Of a stretch of 64,000 bases of DNA, positions 9,539-16,695 are shown piece after piece (the first letter of the stretch is position 1; each line of letters opens with the position of its first letter). This DNA comes from Lysinibacillus sp. SGAir0095. GTDB lineage: Bacteria > Bacillota > Bacilli > Bacillales_A > Planococcaceae. A program made the position numbers and the translations under genes. Under the pieces are notes generated by a model. The model saw only the letters and a list, made by a program, of their open reading frames with translations, made no database searches and was not told the DNA's origin. The stretch lies in contig NZ_CP028083.1 of NCBI RefSeq assembly GCF_005491425.1, forward strand, positions 2,194,001-2,258,000, written 5' to 3'.

Positions 9539-10427
9539 TGCCACCTACCTTATCTTTGAATATCTCATCCAGTGATAAATAATCAAGACTAAATTTCTCT
9601 ATATATTGTCCGTTTGAGACAACCTCAAAGATAGATTCTGCGAAAGATTCGTCCATCAAGGTTAGAATATATTCATCTCGATCAATCTTAACCCCTTTTA
9701 CACCTGCCATTTTTTCTAACTCTCTTAAAGGAACATCTGTACGAAGCGTCAATTTCGTTTTTCCATATTGCTTCTTCAAATCTAGTAGACTACCAGAGAA
9801 TAGAGAGACACCTCTTTTAAGGAGGCAGAGATGATCACATAATTCTTCAACATTATCCATTTGATGACTGGAAAATAGAATCGTCACACCTTTATCTTTT
9901 AATAATAAAATTGCACTTTTCAACAAGTCTCTGTTAACAGGATCCAATCCACTGAAAGGTTCATCCAAGATTAAAAATTTGGGATTGTGAATAAAGCTAG
10001 CGATTAATTGTACTTTCTGCTGATTTCCTTTTGACAAAGTTTCCGCCTTGTTATGTCGTTTCTCCTCTAAATCAAAGCGGGCAATCCAAAAATCAATCTC
10101 CCTCTTTAGAGCATCACGTTTCATACCTCGCAATTCACCAAAGAAATATAATTGCTCCTCCACCTTCATCTGAGGGAATATGCCACGTTCCTCCGGTAAA
10201 TATCCTAAGTAATCACGATTTATTTTTTTAATGGGCGTTCCATCCCAAGTAATCGTTCCAGATGTTTGGTCTTGTAGATCTAAAATCATTCGGAAAGTAG
10301 TGGTTTTGCCTGCACCATTTTGGCCAATAAGACCAAAGATTTCACCTTTCCCGATAGTGAAATTCAAGTCATTTACCGCTGTGAAATCTTTGTATTTTTT
10401 CACAACATGTTCTAAAGTCAATGTCAT
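9528..10427 (-). CDS. ABC transporter ATPase, YhaQ/NatA-like
   Basis: 299-residue ATPase subunit: Walker A GQNGAGKTT, Q-loop, signature-type LSKGNQQKV, Walker B FLILDEPFSGLDP and a C-terminal DUF4162-like extension (about 220-299). Drives the YhaP-like permease encoded directly downstream. AAAGGAG lies 8 bases before the ATG. It is the third gene of the padR operon, which suggests induction by a compound sensed through that repressor. Confidence 0.9.
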   Translation of the reverse strand: MTLTLEHVVKKYKDFTAVNDLNFTIGKGEIFGLIGQNGAGKTTTFRMILDLQDQTSGTITWDGTPIKKINRDYLGYLPEERGIFPQMKVEEQLYFFGELRGMKRDALKREIDFWIARFDLEEKRHNKAETLSKGNQQKVQLIASFIHNPKFLILDEPFSGLDPVNRDLLKSAILLLKDKGVTILFSSHQMDNVEELCDHLCLLKRGVSLFSGSLLDLKKQYGKTKLTLRTDVPLRELEKMAGVKGVKIDRDEYILTLMDESFAESIFEVVSNGQYIEKFSLDYLSLDEIFKDKVGGNVE

Positions 10428-10442
10428 TTTTATAGCTCCTTT

Positions 10443-10991
10443 CTAATCGTTAAAAATCTCTAACTTCTGTTTCAAATTTCTTCGTTTATTTATAACTTTT
10501 AGCAAGGGGAATAATATAATGGTCGCAATTCCTATATTTAGTCCCCCGACAAAATCATTAATACTATTTTTACTTTCATCACTTAAGAGAGTAGTATTAA
10601 CGATTCCAATTAATACATTAATAAAGAAAACCGATGAAAATAGATAGAACACTCGGTTTAGGTATGCTAGTTTCGAAGAAGTATCACTATATAATTCAAA
10701 TGGTCCTTCTGACGCCTTTTTTCGAAAATAGGCCCAATTAAACACTACTTTCACAAGTTCAATTCCAGATAATTGCAAAAAATCTATGTACTCTTTGCGA
10801 TCATCTTTTGAACCTAGCTCATAAATCATCTCATTTCGATAAATATATTCTCCTGGGTCCCCTTTCTTAAAAGCATAATATCCTATCCCGAAAGTGGTTA
10901 AATGCCAACCTTTTTCTGCCATATGATTTACCCATTTTTCCTCTTTTTCATAATCGAAAAAAAGACGTAATTTAATTTTAGTCTCTTTCAA
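10443..10991 (-). CDS. DUF2812 membrane protein
   Basis: 182 residues: an N-terminal soluble domain opening with KLRLFFDYEKEEKWVNHMA and containing GWHL and YRNEM, then two C-terminal membrane helices (about 112-135 and 148-168). This is the DUF2812 layout. DUF2812 genes often sit beside padR genes, and some are known to help PadR regulation; that role here is inference. The start is a TTG overlapping the padR stop (TTGA) with AGGAGGTGG upstream, so it is translationally coupled to padR. Confidence 0.85.
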   Translation of the reverse strand: MKETKIKLRLFFDYEKEEKWVNHMAEKGWHLTTFGIGYYAFKKGDPGEYIYRNEMIYELGSKDDRKEYIDFLQLSGIELVKVVFNWAYFRKKASEGPFELYSDTSSKLAYLNRVFYLFSSVFFINVLIGIVNTTLLSDESKNSINDFVGGLNIGIATIILFPLLKVINKRRNLKQKLEIFND

Positions 10992-11305
10992 GATTTGCCA
11001 CCTCCTGTTATACGGACACCATTATCGAAAAGTTCCCTTAATCTTGAAATTTCTGTATTAATTACCTTTTTTCCTTCCTCTGTAATGATGTACTCCTTTT
11101 TTCGTCCATCTTCTTCAAAATTTTGGATCCAACCCCGTTCTAATAGGGTCTTTATCGCTCCATAAATAGTACCTGCACCTAGTTTCACACGCCCTGCTGT
11201 CATTTCTTCCGTTAGTTGAATAATTCCGTATCCATGTCTAGGTTCGTATAATGAAAGTAAAATATAATAAACCCCTTCCGTTAGAGGAGGATGATCTTGA
11301 GTCAT
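10988..11305 (-). CDS. PadR-family transcriptional regulator
   Basis: 105-residue winged-helix regulator of the short PadR type: LTEGVYYILLSLYEPRHGYG, then GAGTIYGAIKTLLERGW (recognition helix and wing) and a short C-terminal dimer helix. It is first in a four-gene operon and lies 57 bases downstream of a strong promoter whose spacer and -10 are covered by a long palindrome, so autorepression is very likely. I chose the ATG at 11305, preceded by AGGGAAGAAGG; a TTG six codons upstream has no ribosome site. Confidence 0.9.
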   Translation of the reverse strand: MTQDHPPLTEGVYYILLSLYEPRHGYGIIQLTEEMTAGRVKLGAGTIYGAIKTLLERGWIQNFEEDGRKKEYIITEEGKKVINTEISRLRELFDNGVRITGGGKS

Positions 11306-11340
11306 TTCCTTCTTCCCTTTCAATTATATTGATGAACGAT

Positions 11341-11381
11341 ATATCGGCTGTTGATATAGTTAATATATCAGCAACCGATAT
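11341..11381. promoter_or_regulatory. Putative PadR operator, 41-bp palindrome
   Basis: Arms ATATCGGCTGTTGATATA (11341-11358) and TATATCAGCAACCGATAT (11364-11381) are inverted copies with two mismatches in 18 bases and a GTTAA centre. It overlaps the -10 and spacer of the padR promoter. The size and position are those of a PadR operator; binding is inferred. Confidence 0.8.
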
Positions 11382-11390
11382 AGTTGTCAA
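11362..11390 (-). promoter_or_regulatory. padR operon promoter (sigma-A type)
   Basis: On the minus strand TTGACA (11390-11385, perfect consensus) and TATATT (11367-11362, five of six) are separated by exactly 17 bases. The spacer and -10 lie within the palindrome at 11341-11381, so a bound repressor would block RNA polymerase directly. Confidence 0.85.
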
Positions 11391-11891
11391 TATGGTAGAT
11401 AATTGGATTTCATTTGCATTGGATAGTCTATACATACTGAAGATAATATATAAAAGTAATTATTTTTTTATACGGATGGAATTGAATTGAAGTTGGAGTA
11501 GATTGAAATAAGAATAGTTCATAAAAGACATTTTGAAGGAGGAGAAGGATGATGATTCACTTTTTGATAGGAATGAGCAGCATAATTTGAACAAGATAAT
11601 ACTAAGGAGGGACTTCATATGGGGAATGAAGTCCCTTTTGAAGAAAAAGTTTTTGCTAATTCACCTCATAAAGGGAATTCACTGCATTTGGAAGATAGAT
11701 AGTATTGCTCATGCACTTCAAATAGCCATTGAACTGCATCCAGAAGTTTTAGACTGCTGCTAATGCACCCAGGACTAATGAATGAAGTGCATGATATGAA
11801 GAAGTTTGCATAAATGGGGCAATTCGTAATATAAGACCGTCTCTCCCTGACAGGTTCCCCCTTGGTTTTGTCTTAGTTTTCTGCTTGTCTG
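11391..11891. other. Gene-poor region with a possible 27-codon reading frame
   Basis: No convincing gene. The best candidate is a 27-residue frame at 11619-11702 (plus) beginning MGNEVPFEEKVFA, with a strong ribosome site AAGGAGGGACTTCAT. A second frame (11533-11763, plus, 76 codons) has AAGGAGGAGAAGG nearby but its composition looks non-coding. In-phase ATGs and coding-like scraps continue to about 11810, so this may be a decayed gene. Confidence 0.3.
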
Positions 11892-12845
11892 CTACTTTTC
11901 CTTTATGTCATTTTCCTGATTTTCTTTCAAAAAAGTACAGATTATCTTAATGGTTTCATCAATTTCATTATTAAAGAAATTATTTTTAGTGAAGTAGCTA
12001 TGTACTAAACCATTTGCAACATGTAATTCCACATTATTACCAAAACTTTTTAGTTTATGCGCATAAGCAATTCCTTCATCCTTTAAAACATCATTTTCAG
12101 CAACAATAATCAATGCTTCAGGTAACTGTTTTACATCTTTCGCCTTCAATGGTGCTACATAAGGATGGTTTTGTAAGTCCTTCTCGACTAGATAGTAATG
12201 GGCAAACCATTCCATATCTTTCTTCTGCAAACCAAAACCTTCTGCAAACTCGTAATAGGAATCAGTAGTAAATGATAAATCTGTAACAGGATAAAGCAAA
12301 ATTTGCTTTTTGATAGCAGGACCTTGTAGTTCTCTATTTAATAGTGTGACAACTGTAGCTAAATTTCCTCCTGCACTATCCCCCATTACAGAAAGCTCAT
12401 TTTGTAGACCATTTAAGACTTGAGAGTGGTCCACCGTCCATCGAAACGCATCATAGGCATCATTTACTGGAATAGGGAATGGATATTCCGGAGCTAAACG
12501 ATATCCAACGGAAATAACAATGGATTTCGTCTCGGCTGCTAGAAGTTGACAAGTTTCATTACATGTCTCGATATCGTTCAACACCCATCCTCCCCCATGA
12601 TAATAAATGATTATGGGAAACGGTCCTTTACCGCTTGGCGTATAAATTCTAATAGGAATTTCCTCCCCATCACGTACAACGATGGTTTTATCTTCTATTA
12701 GCCTTAAAGGAACAAGATTTGCTAATTCTATTTTAGGGGCATTTGCTCGTAATCTTCTTACTTCAGTTGGAGTCATCGTATGTAAAGGGCGTTGCTGATT
12801 TACAATTTCTAAATAATCTTTCGTGCTTTCCAATAAATTTGCCAT
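11892..12845 (-). CDS. Alpha/beta hydrolase (HSL-family esterase)
   Basis: 317-residue cytoplasmic esterase of the hormone-sensitive-lipase family. The oxyanion motif HGGGW is at 83-87, the nucleophile elbow GDSAGG at 155-160 (S157), and the likely acid and base are D252 (AENDVLKDEG) and H282 (LVHSYF). Such enzymes cleave short-chain acyl esters. It stands alone with no terminator that I can see and no helpful neighbour. AAGGAT precedes the ATG at a somewhat long distance. Confidence 0.88.
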   Translation of the reverse strand: MANLLESTKDYLEIVNQQRPLHTMTPTEVRRLRANAPKIELANLVPLRLIEDKTIVVRDGEEIPIRIYTPSGKGPFPIIIYYHGGGWVLNDIETCNETCQLLAAETKSIVISVGYRLAPEYPFPIPVNDAYDAFRWTVDHSQVLNGLQNELSVMGDSAGGNLATVVTLLNRELQGPAIKKQILLYPVTDLSFTTDSYYEFAEGFGLQKKDMEWFAHYYLVEKDLQNHPYVAPLKAKDVKQLPEALIIVAENDVLKDEGIAYAHKLKSFGNNVELHVANGLVHSYFTKNNFFNNEIDETIKIICTFLKENQENDIKEK

Positions 12846-13011
12846 CTATTTCACGATCCTTAAAAGTGTATTTTTAATACCAATCTATTTACTCTGATTT
12901 AATTATAAGTAATTCAATAGGAATTATCAATTATATGGAAATAAATATCTTTCTACCTTGTTTTAGTTTCCCTACACTCAATACTTCTTAAACCAAAACT
13001 ACTAGTCAATT

Positions 13012-13037
13012 AAAAAAGACATGGTCTCCCATGCCTT
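13012..13037 (-). terminator. Terminator after the cupin gene
   Basis: AAG-CATGG / CCATG-CTT stem with a TCTC/GAGA loop and TTTTTT on the minus-strand side, right after the stop at 13043. Confidence 0.75.
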
Positions 13038-13042
13038 CATAA

Positions 13043-13672
13043 CTAAGAATAAAACGGAAAATTCTTTGGTTGTTGAATTACAGGCATTGAAAAATGTGAA
13101 GGGTGTGAATGATGGTATGGCTGTTGATAATTGTGATTTTGATGACAGTCCTTATATGGGCCTATAAAAGTATTTGGTTTCACAGGTGCAGTCGTTTGCT
13201 TCCATTGTTGTTCATCTATACAATATGTCCTCGCCATGATACTTGAAGGCGTAAATTTCAAAATATCAGAACCTAATATTACTTCAGGTGTATTCGCATC
13301 GAAAATCGCTAGAAAGTGTGTGTGATCAGCTTGTGCCTCGATAAAGTGCCACCAGCCTTGGGGAACATTTGCTACCTGTCCAGGCATTATTGTGAATTGC
13401 ATTAATTGCTTCATAAATGGGTTAAAGATTGACACAGTAGCACAACCAGAAATACAGTAAACTAATTCAGCTGCGTTTTGATGGTAATGAGGCTCAACAA
13501 TATTGCCCTTACTTAAGTAAGTATCAAGCATAGAGAGATTTTTTAATGAGTTTAATTGACTCACACCTAAAACATTTATAAAATTTTGTTGGTCTTTTTT
13601 AAACAATTGGCTTTTGTTTACATCAAACGAAAATTGAGTAGAAGGTGAAGAAAAATCAATTGTTGAATTCAT
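13043..13672 (-). CDS. Single-cupin protein with His-rich tail, spore-type
   Basis: 209 residues with one cupin barrel (about 45-160). Metal ligands are visible in HYHQNAAELVYCISG (two His and Glu) and in PQGWWHF (His), as in oxalate-decarboxylase-like cupins. The following region, FDANTPEVILGSDILKFTP, resembles the OxdC/OxdD repeat, but only one barrel is present. The last 40 residues are rich in His, Asn, Gln and Pro (HQNHNYQQPYHHSHPSHF), a composition common in coat proteins. The nearest gene is cotD. A coat-associated metal-cupin role is inference. AAAAAGGAG precedes the ATG. Confidence 0.75.
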   Translation of the reverse strand: MNSTIDFSSPSTQFSFDVNKSQLFKKDQQNFINVLGVSQLNSLKNLSMLDTYLSKGNIVEPHYHQNAAELVYCISGCATVSIFNPFMKQLMQFTIMPGQVANVPQGWWHFIEAQADHTHFLAIFDANTPEVILGSDILKFTPSSIMARTYCIDEQQWKQTTAPVKPNTFIGPYKDCHQNHNYQQPYHHSHPSHFSMPVIQQPKNFPFYS

Positions 13673-13987
13673 TGTATGTTCTCCTTTTTGAATACTTTAA
13701 TAAAGCTGAAAAACCTTTTCAAAACTATAAGATATCATTACGGTAATAACGTAATGTCCCAGATTCATGACAAAAGCCTCGCTTCTCCCCAACTATAATA
13801 TGTACATTTTCAATTTAGGTTCTTGCACGTAATATTAGCAACTTTAAGAAATTTATCACGGTATTTATTAAATAGTAATTCTATTTCTCAAATTCTTATG
13901 TGACAATAGGTAATTTATCTAGTTCACTTTCTCACTTTTGAATAGATTAATAATGCACAAAATAATAAAAAGAGGAGGGTAAAATTT
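13673..13987. promoter_or_regulatory. Divergent intergenic region with an inverted repeat at 13736-13756
   Basis: Region between the cupin gene (leftward) and cotD (rightward). It contains CATTACG-N7-CGTAATG (13736-13756), about 65 bases upstream of the cupin start, a possible operator. I could not assign convincing sigma-E or sigma-K promoters. Confidence 0.35.
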
Positions 13988-14377
13988 ATGCATCGTCGTC
14001 ATCATTGTGGAGGCCGTTGTAACAACCCGATTTGCTGTCCACCAAATGTTTTTCCAACTCAGGTAGCACCAGCTCGAGTATCACCAACTCAACAAGTTGT
14101 AAGAACAAACATCTTTAACACAGTTGTACCGCATTACCACCCAGTTCATACGACAACTGTCAATAGACATAACACTCACAATCAACATTACTTCCCACGT
14201 ACTCAATCTGTTGTGAATGAATTCTCTGAAACTCAAGAATTCTTCCCACCTTATAATGCAGGAACTACAGGTAATACTGGATTTACTGGAAATACAGGAT
14301 TTATAGGTAATACTGGAATGATGGGTAATACTGGATTTATGGGAGCTCCAGTTCGTAGAAGAAGAGGATTTTTTTAA
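13988..14377 (+). CDS. CotD-family spore coat protein with GNTG repeats
   Basis: 129 residues. The first 75 match CotD: a Cys/His-rich start (MHRRHHCGG, CNNPICCPP) and then NIFNTVVPHYHPVHTTTVNR and HYFPRTQ, where CotD has an IVPHIHPQHTT-type segment. Residues 95-116 add four GNTG units spaced six apart, a short collagen-like run not in classical CotD, and the end RRRRGFF is basic. It is a structural protein of the spore coat made in the mother cell and cross-linkable through its many Cys, His and Tyr. GAGGAGGG lies upstream of the ATG. Confidence 0.85.
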   Translation: MHRRHHCGGRCNNPICCPPNVFPTQVAPARVSPTQQVVRTNIFNTVVPHYHPVHTTTVNRHNTHNQHYFPRTQSVVNEFSETQEFFPPYNAGTTGNTGFTGNTGFIGNTGMMGNTGFMGAPVRRRRGFF

Positions 14378-14418
14378 TTTCTAGTTTCTAGAAATGACTT
14401 GTCTATACTTCTTCCTAT

Positions 14419-14466
14419 AAAAAATAGATTACCTGCTTCACGTAAAGTGAGAGGTAATCTATTTTT
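14419..14466. terminator. Bidirectional terminator between cotD and telA
   Basis: Fourteen-base stem AAAATAGATTACCT / AGGTAATCTATTTT with T runs on both sides; the two flanking genes converge on it. Confidence 0.85.
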
Positions 14467-14468
14467 AC

Positions 14469-15617
14469 TTACATACGCTTTAATTTTTCATACTCAAGTT
14501 GTAATTGTTCTATTCGTTTTCTTCCCTCTTCACGGTTACGAACTGTCTCAGCTTGAATTTGTTTTGTTTCTTCAATTCCTGACATAATTGTCTGCCATGT
14601 TGTTTCAATTGTTTCAATTTTAATGCTTGGATTTCCAGCTGATCGAGCAATATCAATACTGTTTTGACGAATATTTTCAGCATTTCGAATTAACATTTCA
14701 TTTGTTCTTTTATCAAGCTCATTCATCGAATCTGCAACTAACTTTTGACGTTGGATTGTAACTGCATGAATTAACCCTTGTTTAAAAATAGGAATTGTAG
14801 TAACGAACGCAGAGTTGATTTTACCTATTAGATGATTGTTTCCTTGCTGAATCATACGAATTTGAGGTGCAGCCTGGAAAGAAACCTGTTGAGCCATTTC
14901 TAAATCATACCTGCGTTGCTCTAATAGCTCCATATTTCTTCTTAACGTTTCCAGCTCCATAATAGCTTGTTGATCGCCTTCATTTGCTCTTTGCTCTAAT
15001 TGCGGAATGAGTGGCTGAAGTTTATGCAGTTTCACTTCAATAGCAGCCACGTGCTCACTTAGACTTTGGAAATAATTTAGATTTTGATCATACATTTGCT
15101 CAAGCTCAACCGTATTTCGTTTCATCTCAAGCTCATATTTTTGTATTTCATTATAGATTACATCAATTTCTTTATTCATTGTGTCGTATTTCGACAGGAT
15201 TTTTTCTAGTTGTTCTTTTCCTTTGTTAAATAAGCGCTTTAAAAAGCCGCCTTTTTTCTCTTCTTTAAAATCCTGTGGATCAAAACGGTCCATTATTTTG
15301 TTTAAATTATTTATAAGCTCACTTGATTTTTCAAGCTTGCTTGTTTTTATAGAAGCTAACATTTTATCTGAAAATTTCGAGATTGCTGTTGCAGTTTCTT
15401 TTCCGAACTCTAAAACAGCAATTTGATTTTTAACGTCTATTTTCTCAGCAAGCGCCTGTACTTGAGGTTCTTCTCTTAAAGCTAGCTGACGTTTCTTAAT
15501 TTGGGACAATTCTTCCTTACTAACTAGCTGCTGCTGTGGTATTTCAGAAAGGCTATTATTTTCTACATTCATTTTTGAATTTAAATCATCAAATAATGGG
15601 TTTTTTAGTTCTGACAT
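14469..15617 (-). CDS. TelA-family toxic anion resistance protein
   Basis: 382-residue, mostly helical soluble protein of the TelA family (YaaN and YceH in B. subtilis), linked to tellurite and other stress resistance; the mechanism is unknown. The NSAFVTTIPIFKQGLIHAV segment (about 265-285) and the long coiled-coil middle are family marks. The N-terminal 45 residues are polar and probably disordered. CGGGGGATTTC precedes the ATG. It stands alone, not in a terZABCDE-type operon. Confidence 0.85.
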   Translation of the reverse strand: MSELKNPLFDDLNSKMNVENNSLSEIPQQQLVSKEELSQIKKRQLALREEPQVQALAEKIDVKNQIAVLEFGKETATAISKFSDKMLASIKTSKLEKSSELINNLNKIMDRFDPQDFKEEKKGGFLKRLFNKGKEQLEKILSKYDTMNKEIDVIYNEIQKYELEMKRNTVELEQMYDQNLNYFQSLSEHVAAIEVKLHKLQPLIPQLEQRANEGDQQAIMELETLRRNMELLEQRRYDLEMAQQVSFQAAPQIRMIQQGNNHLIGKINSAFVTTIPIFKQGLIHAVTIQRQKLVADSMNELDKRTNEMLIRNAENIRQNSIDIARSAGNPSIKIETIETTWQTIMSGIEETKQIQAETVRNREEGRKRIEQLQLEYEKLKRM

Positions 15618-15796
15618 TGAAATCCCCCGTTCTATTTATTGTTTTGTCATTATAGACAAAAACACAGTTAACTTTAACCTTGTATAAATTATGCTTATAA
15701 AAAACATACGAAATACAAGTAAAAAAGTTTCAAGAAATAATTTATCATGAGTAAGTTATTTTGTTAAGCTGAATCAAGAACAAATTTATACACACC

Positions 15797-15832
15797 TAAA
15801 AATAATCCTGTTTGTACTCAAACAGGATTATT
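15797..15832 (-). terminator. Terminator after the SDR gene
   Basis: Perfect 14-base stem AATAATCCTGTTTG / CAAACAGGATTATT with a 4-base loop and a T run on the minus-strand side. Confidence 0.9.
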
Positions 15833-15841
15833 ATTCCATTA

Positions 15842-16624
15842 TTATAATGCACTTCCTGAACCACCATCAATATTAAGAGCAGTCCCTGAAACATAGGAGG
15901 CAGCATCAGATGCTAAAAAAGTAATTACATTCGCTGCTTCTTCTGTATTGCCAATGCGTCCTAATGGAATATTTTTTCCAACTTCTCTAGAATACTCTTC
16001 CCATGTAGCATCCGGCATTTCATTGTGCCATTTTTTTTCGATTTGACTACTTCTAATTAACCCAATACATACAGAGTTCACTCGGATATTGTATTTCCCT
16101 AAGTCTTTACTCATCGCTTTTGTTAATGCAAGGCCAGCTGAACGACTAACTGTGGTTGGTAGGCTTGATGCTGGTGGAGTTTTAGCTAAAACAGCAGTTA
16201 GATTGATGATAGAGCCTCCGTTTTGTTCTTTTAAATAGGGAAGAGCGTATTTTGAACAATGAATGGCACCAAATAATTTTAAATTTAAATCAGAATGCCA
16301 TAATTCTGTTTCCACGTCCTCAAAAGAGTTAGCTGATGATGTTCCGGCATTATTAATGACTATATTCAACTTTCCGAAATGAGCAACCACTTCTTCAATT
16401 AGTCTCTTGCATTCTTCTTCGATAGACACATCTGCAGAGATCGTCAGAACATCTTCTCCTGTTTGTTCTTGGATAAATGCTTTTGCTTCCTTCAGTGTAT
16501 CTTCACCTCGAGCAGCAATTGCTACTTTAGTCCCCTCTTTGACTAGCTGTAATGCTGTATATAAGCCAATTCCTTTACTCGCACCTGTTATTACTGCTAC
16601 CTTATCTTTTAATCCTAGATTCAT
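15842..16624 (-). CDS. Short-chain dehydrogenase/reductase with altered catalytic triad
   Basis: 260-residue classical-length SDR. The cofactor motif TGASKGIG and the NNAG motif are intact and IRVNSVCIGLI aligns to the usual post-active-site strand, so the fold and NAD(P) binding look sound. The active site does not: the usual Ser is Thr in NLTAVLA, and where YxxxK is expected the sequence reads PTTVSRSAG, giving Thr for Tyr and Arg for Lys. A normal hydride transfer is doubtful. The ATG at 16624 has AAAGGAG nine bases upstream; a TTG two codons earlier is too close to it. No functional partner adjoins it. Confidence 0.85.
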   Translation of the reverse strand: MNLGLKDKVAVITGASKGIGLYTALQLVKEGTKVAIAARGEDTLKEAKAFIQEQTGEDVLTISADVSIEEECKRLIEEVVAHFGKLNIVINNAGTSSANSFEDVETELWHSDLNLKLFGAIHCSKYALPYLKEQNGGSIINLTAVLAKTPPASSLPTTVSRSAGLALTKAMSKDLGKYNIRVNSVCIGLIRSSQIEKKWHNEMPDATWEEYSREVGKNIPLGRIGNTEEAANVITFLASDAASYVSGTALNIDGGSGSAL

Positions 16625-16695
16625 ATGCAATAACTCCTTTAATTTTCTATAATAGTTAAATTATATAAGAAATTATCTTAGTTGTGTGAATTTTC

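Noticed and set aside
11533-11763. 76-codon plus-strand frame with a GA-rich start
   Set aside because: Composition is unlike a protein, and a second frame inside it (11619-11702) has a better ribosome site. I list the region as uncertain instead.
14271-14345. Short direct repeats in cotD as a possible CRISPR-like array
   Set aside because: The repeats are in frame, encode GNTG units and have no unique spacers.
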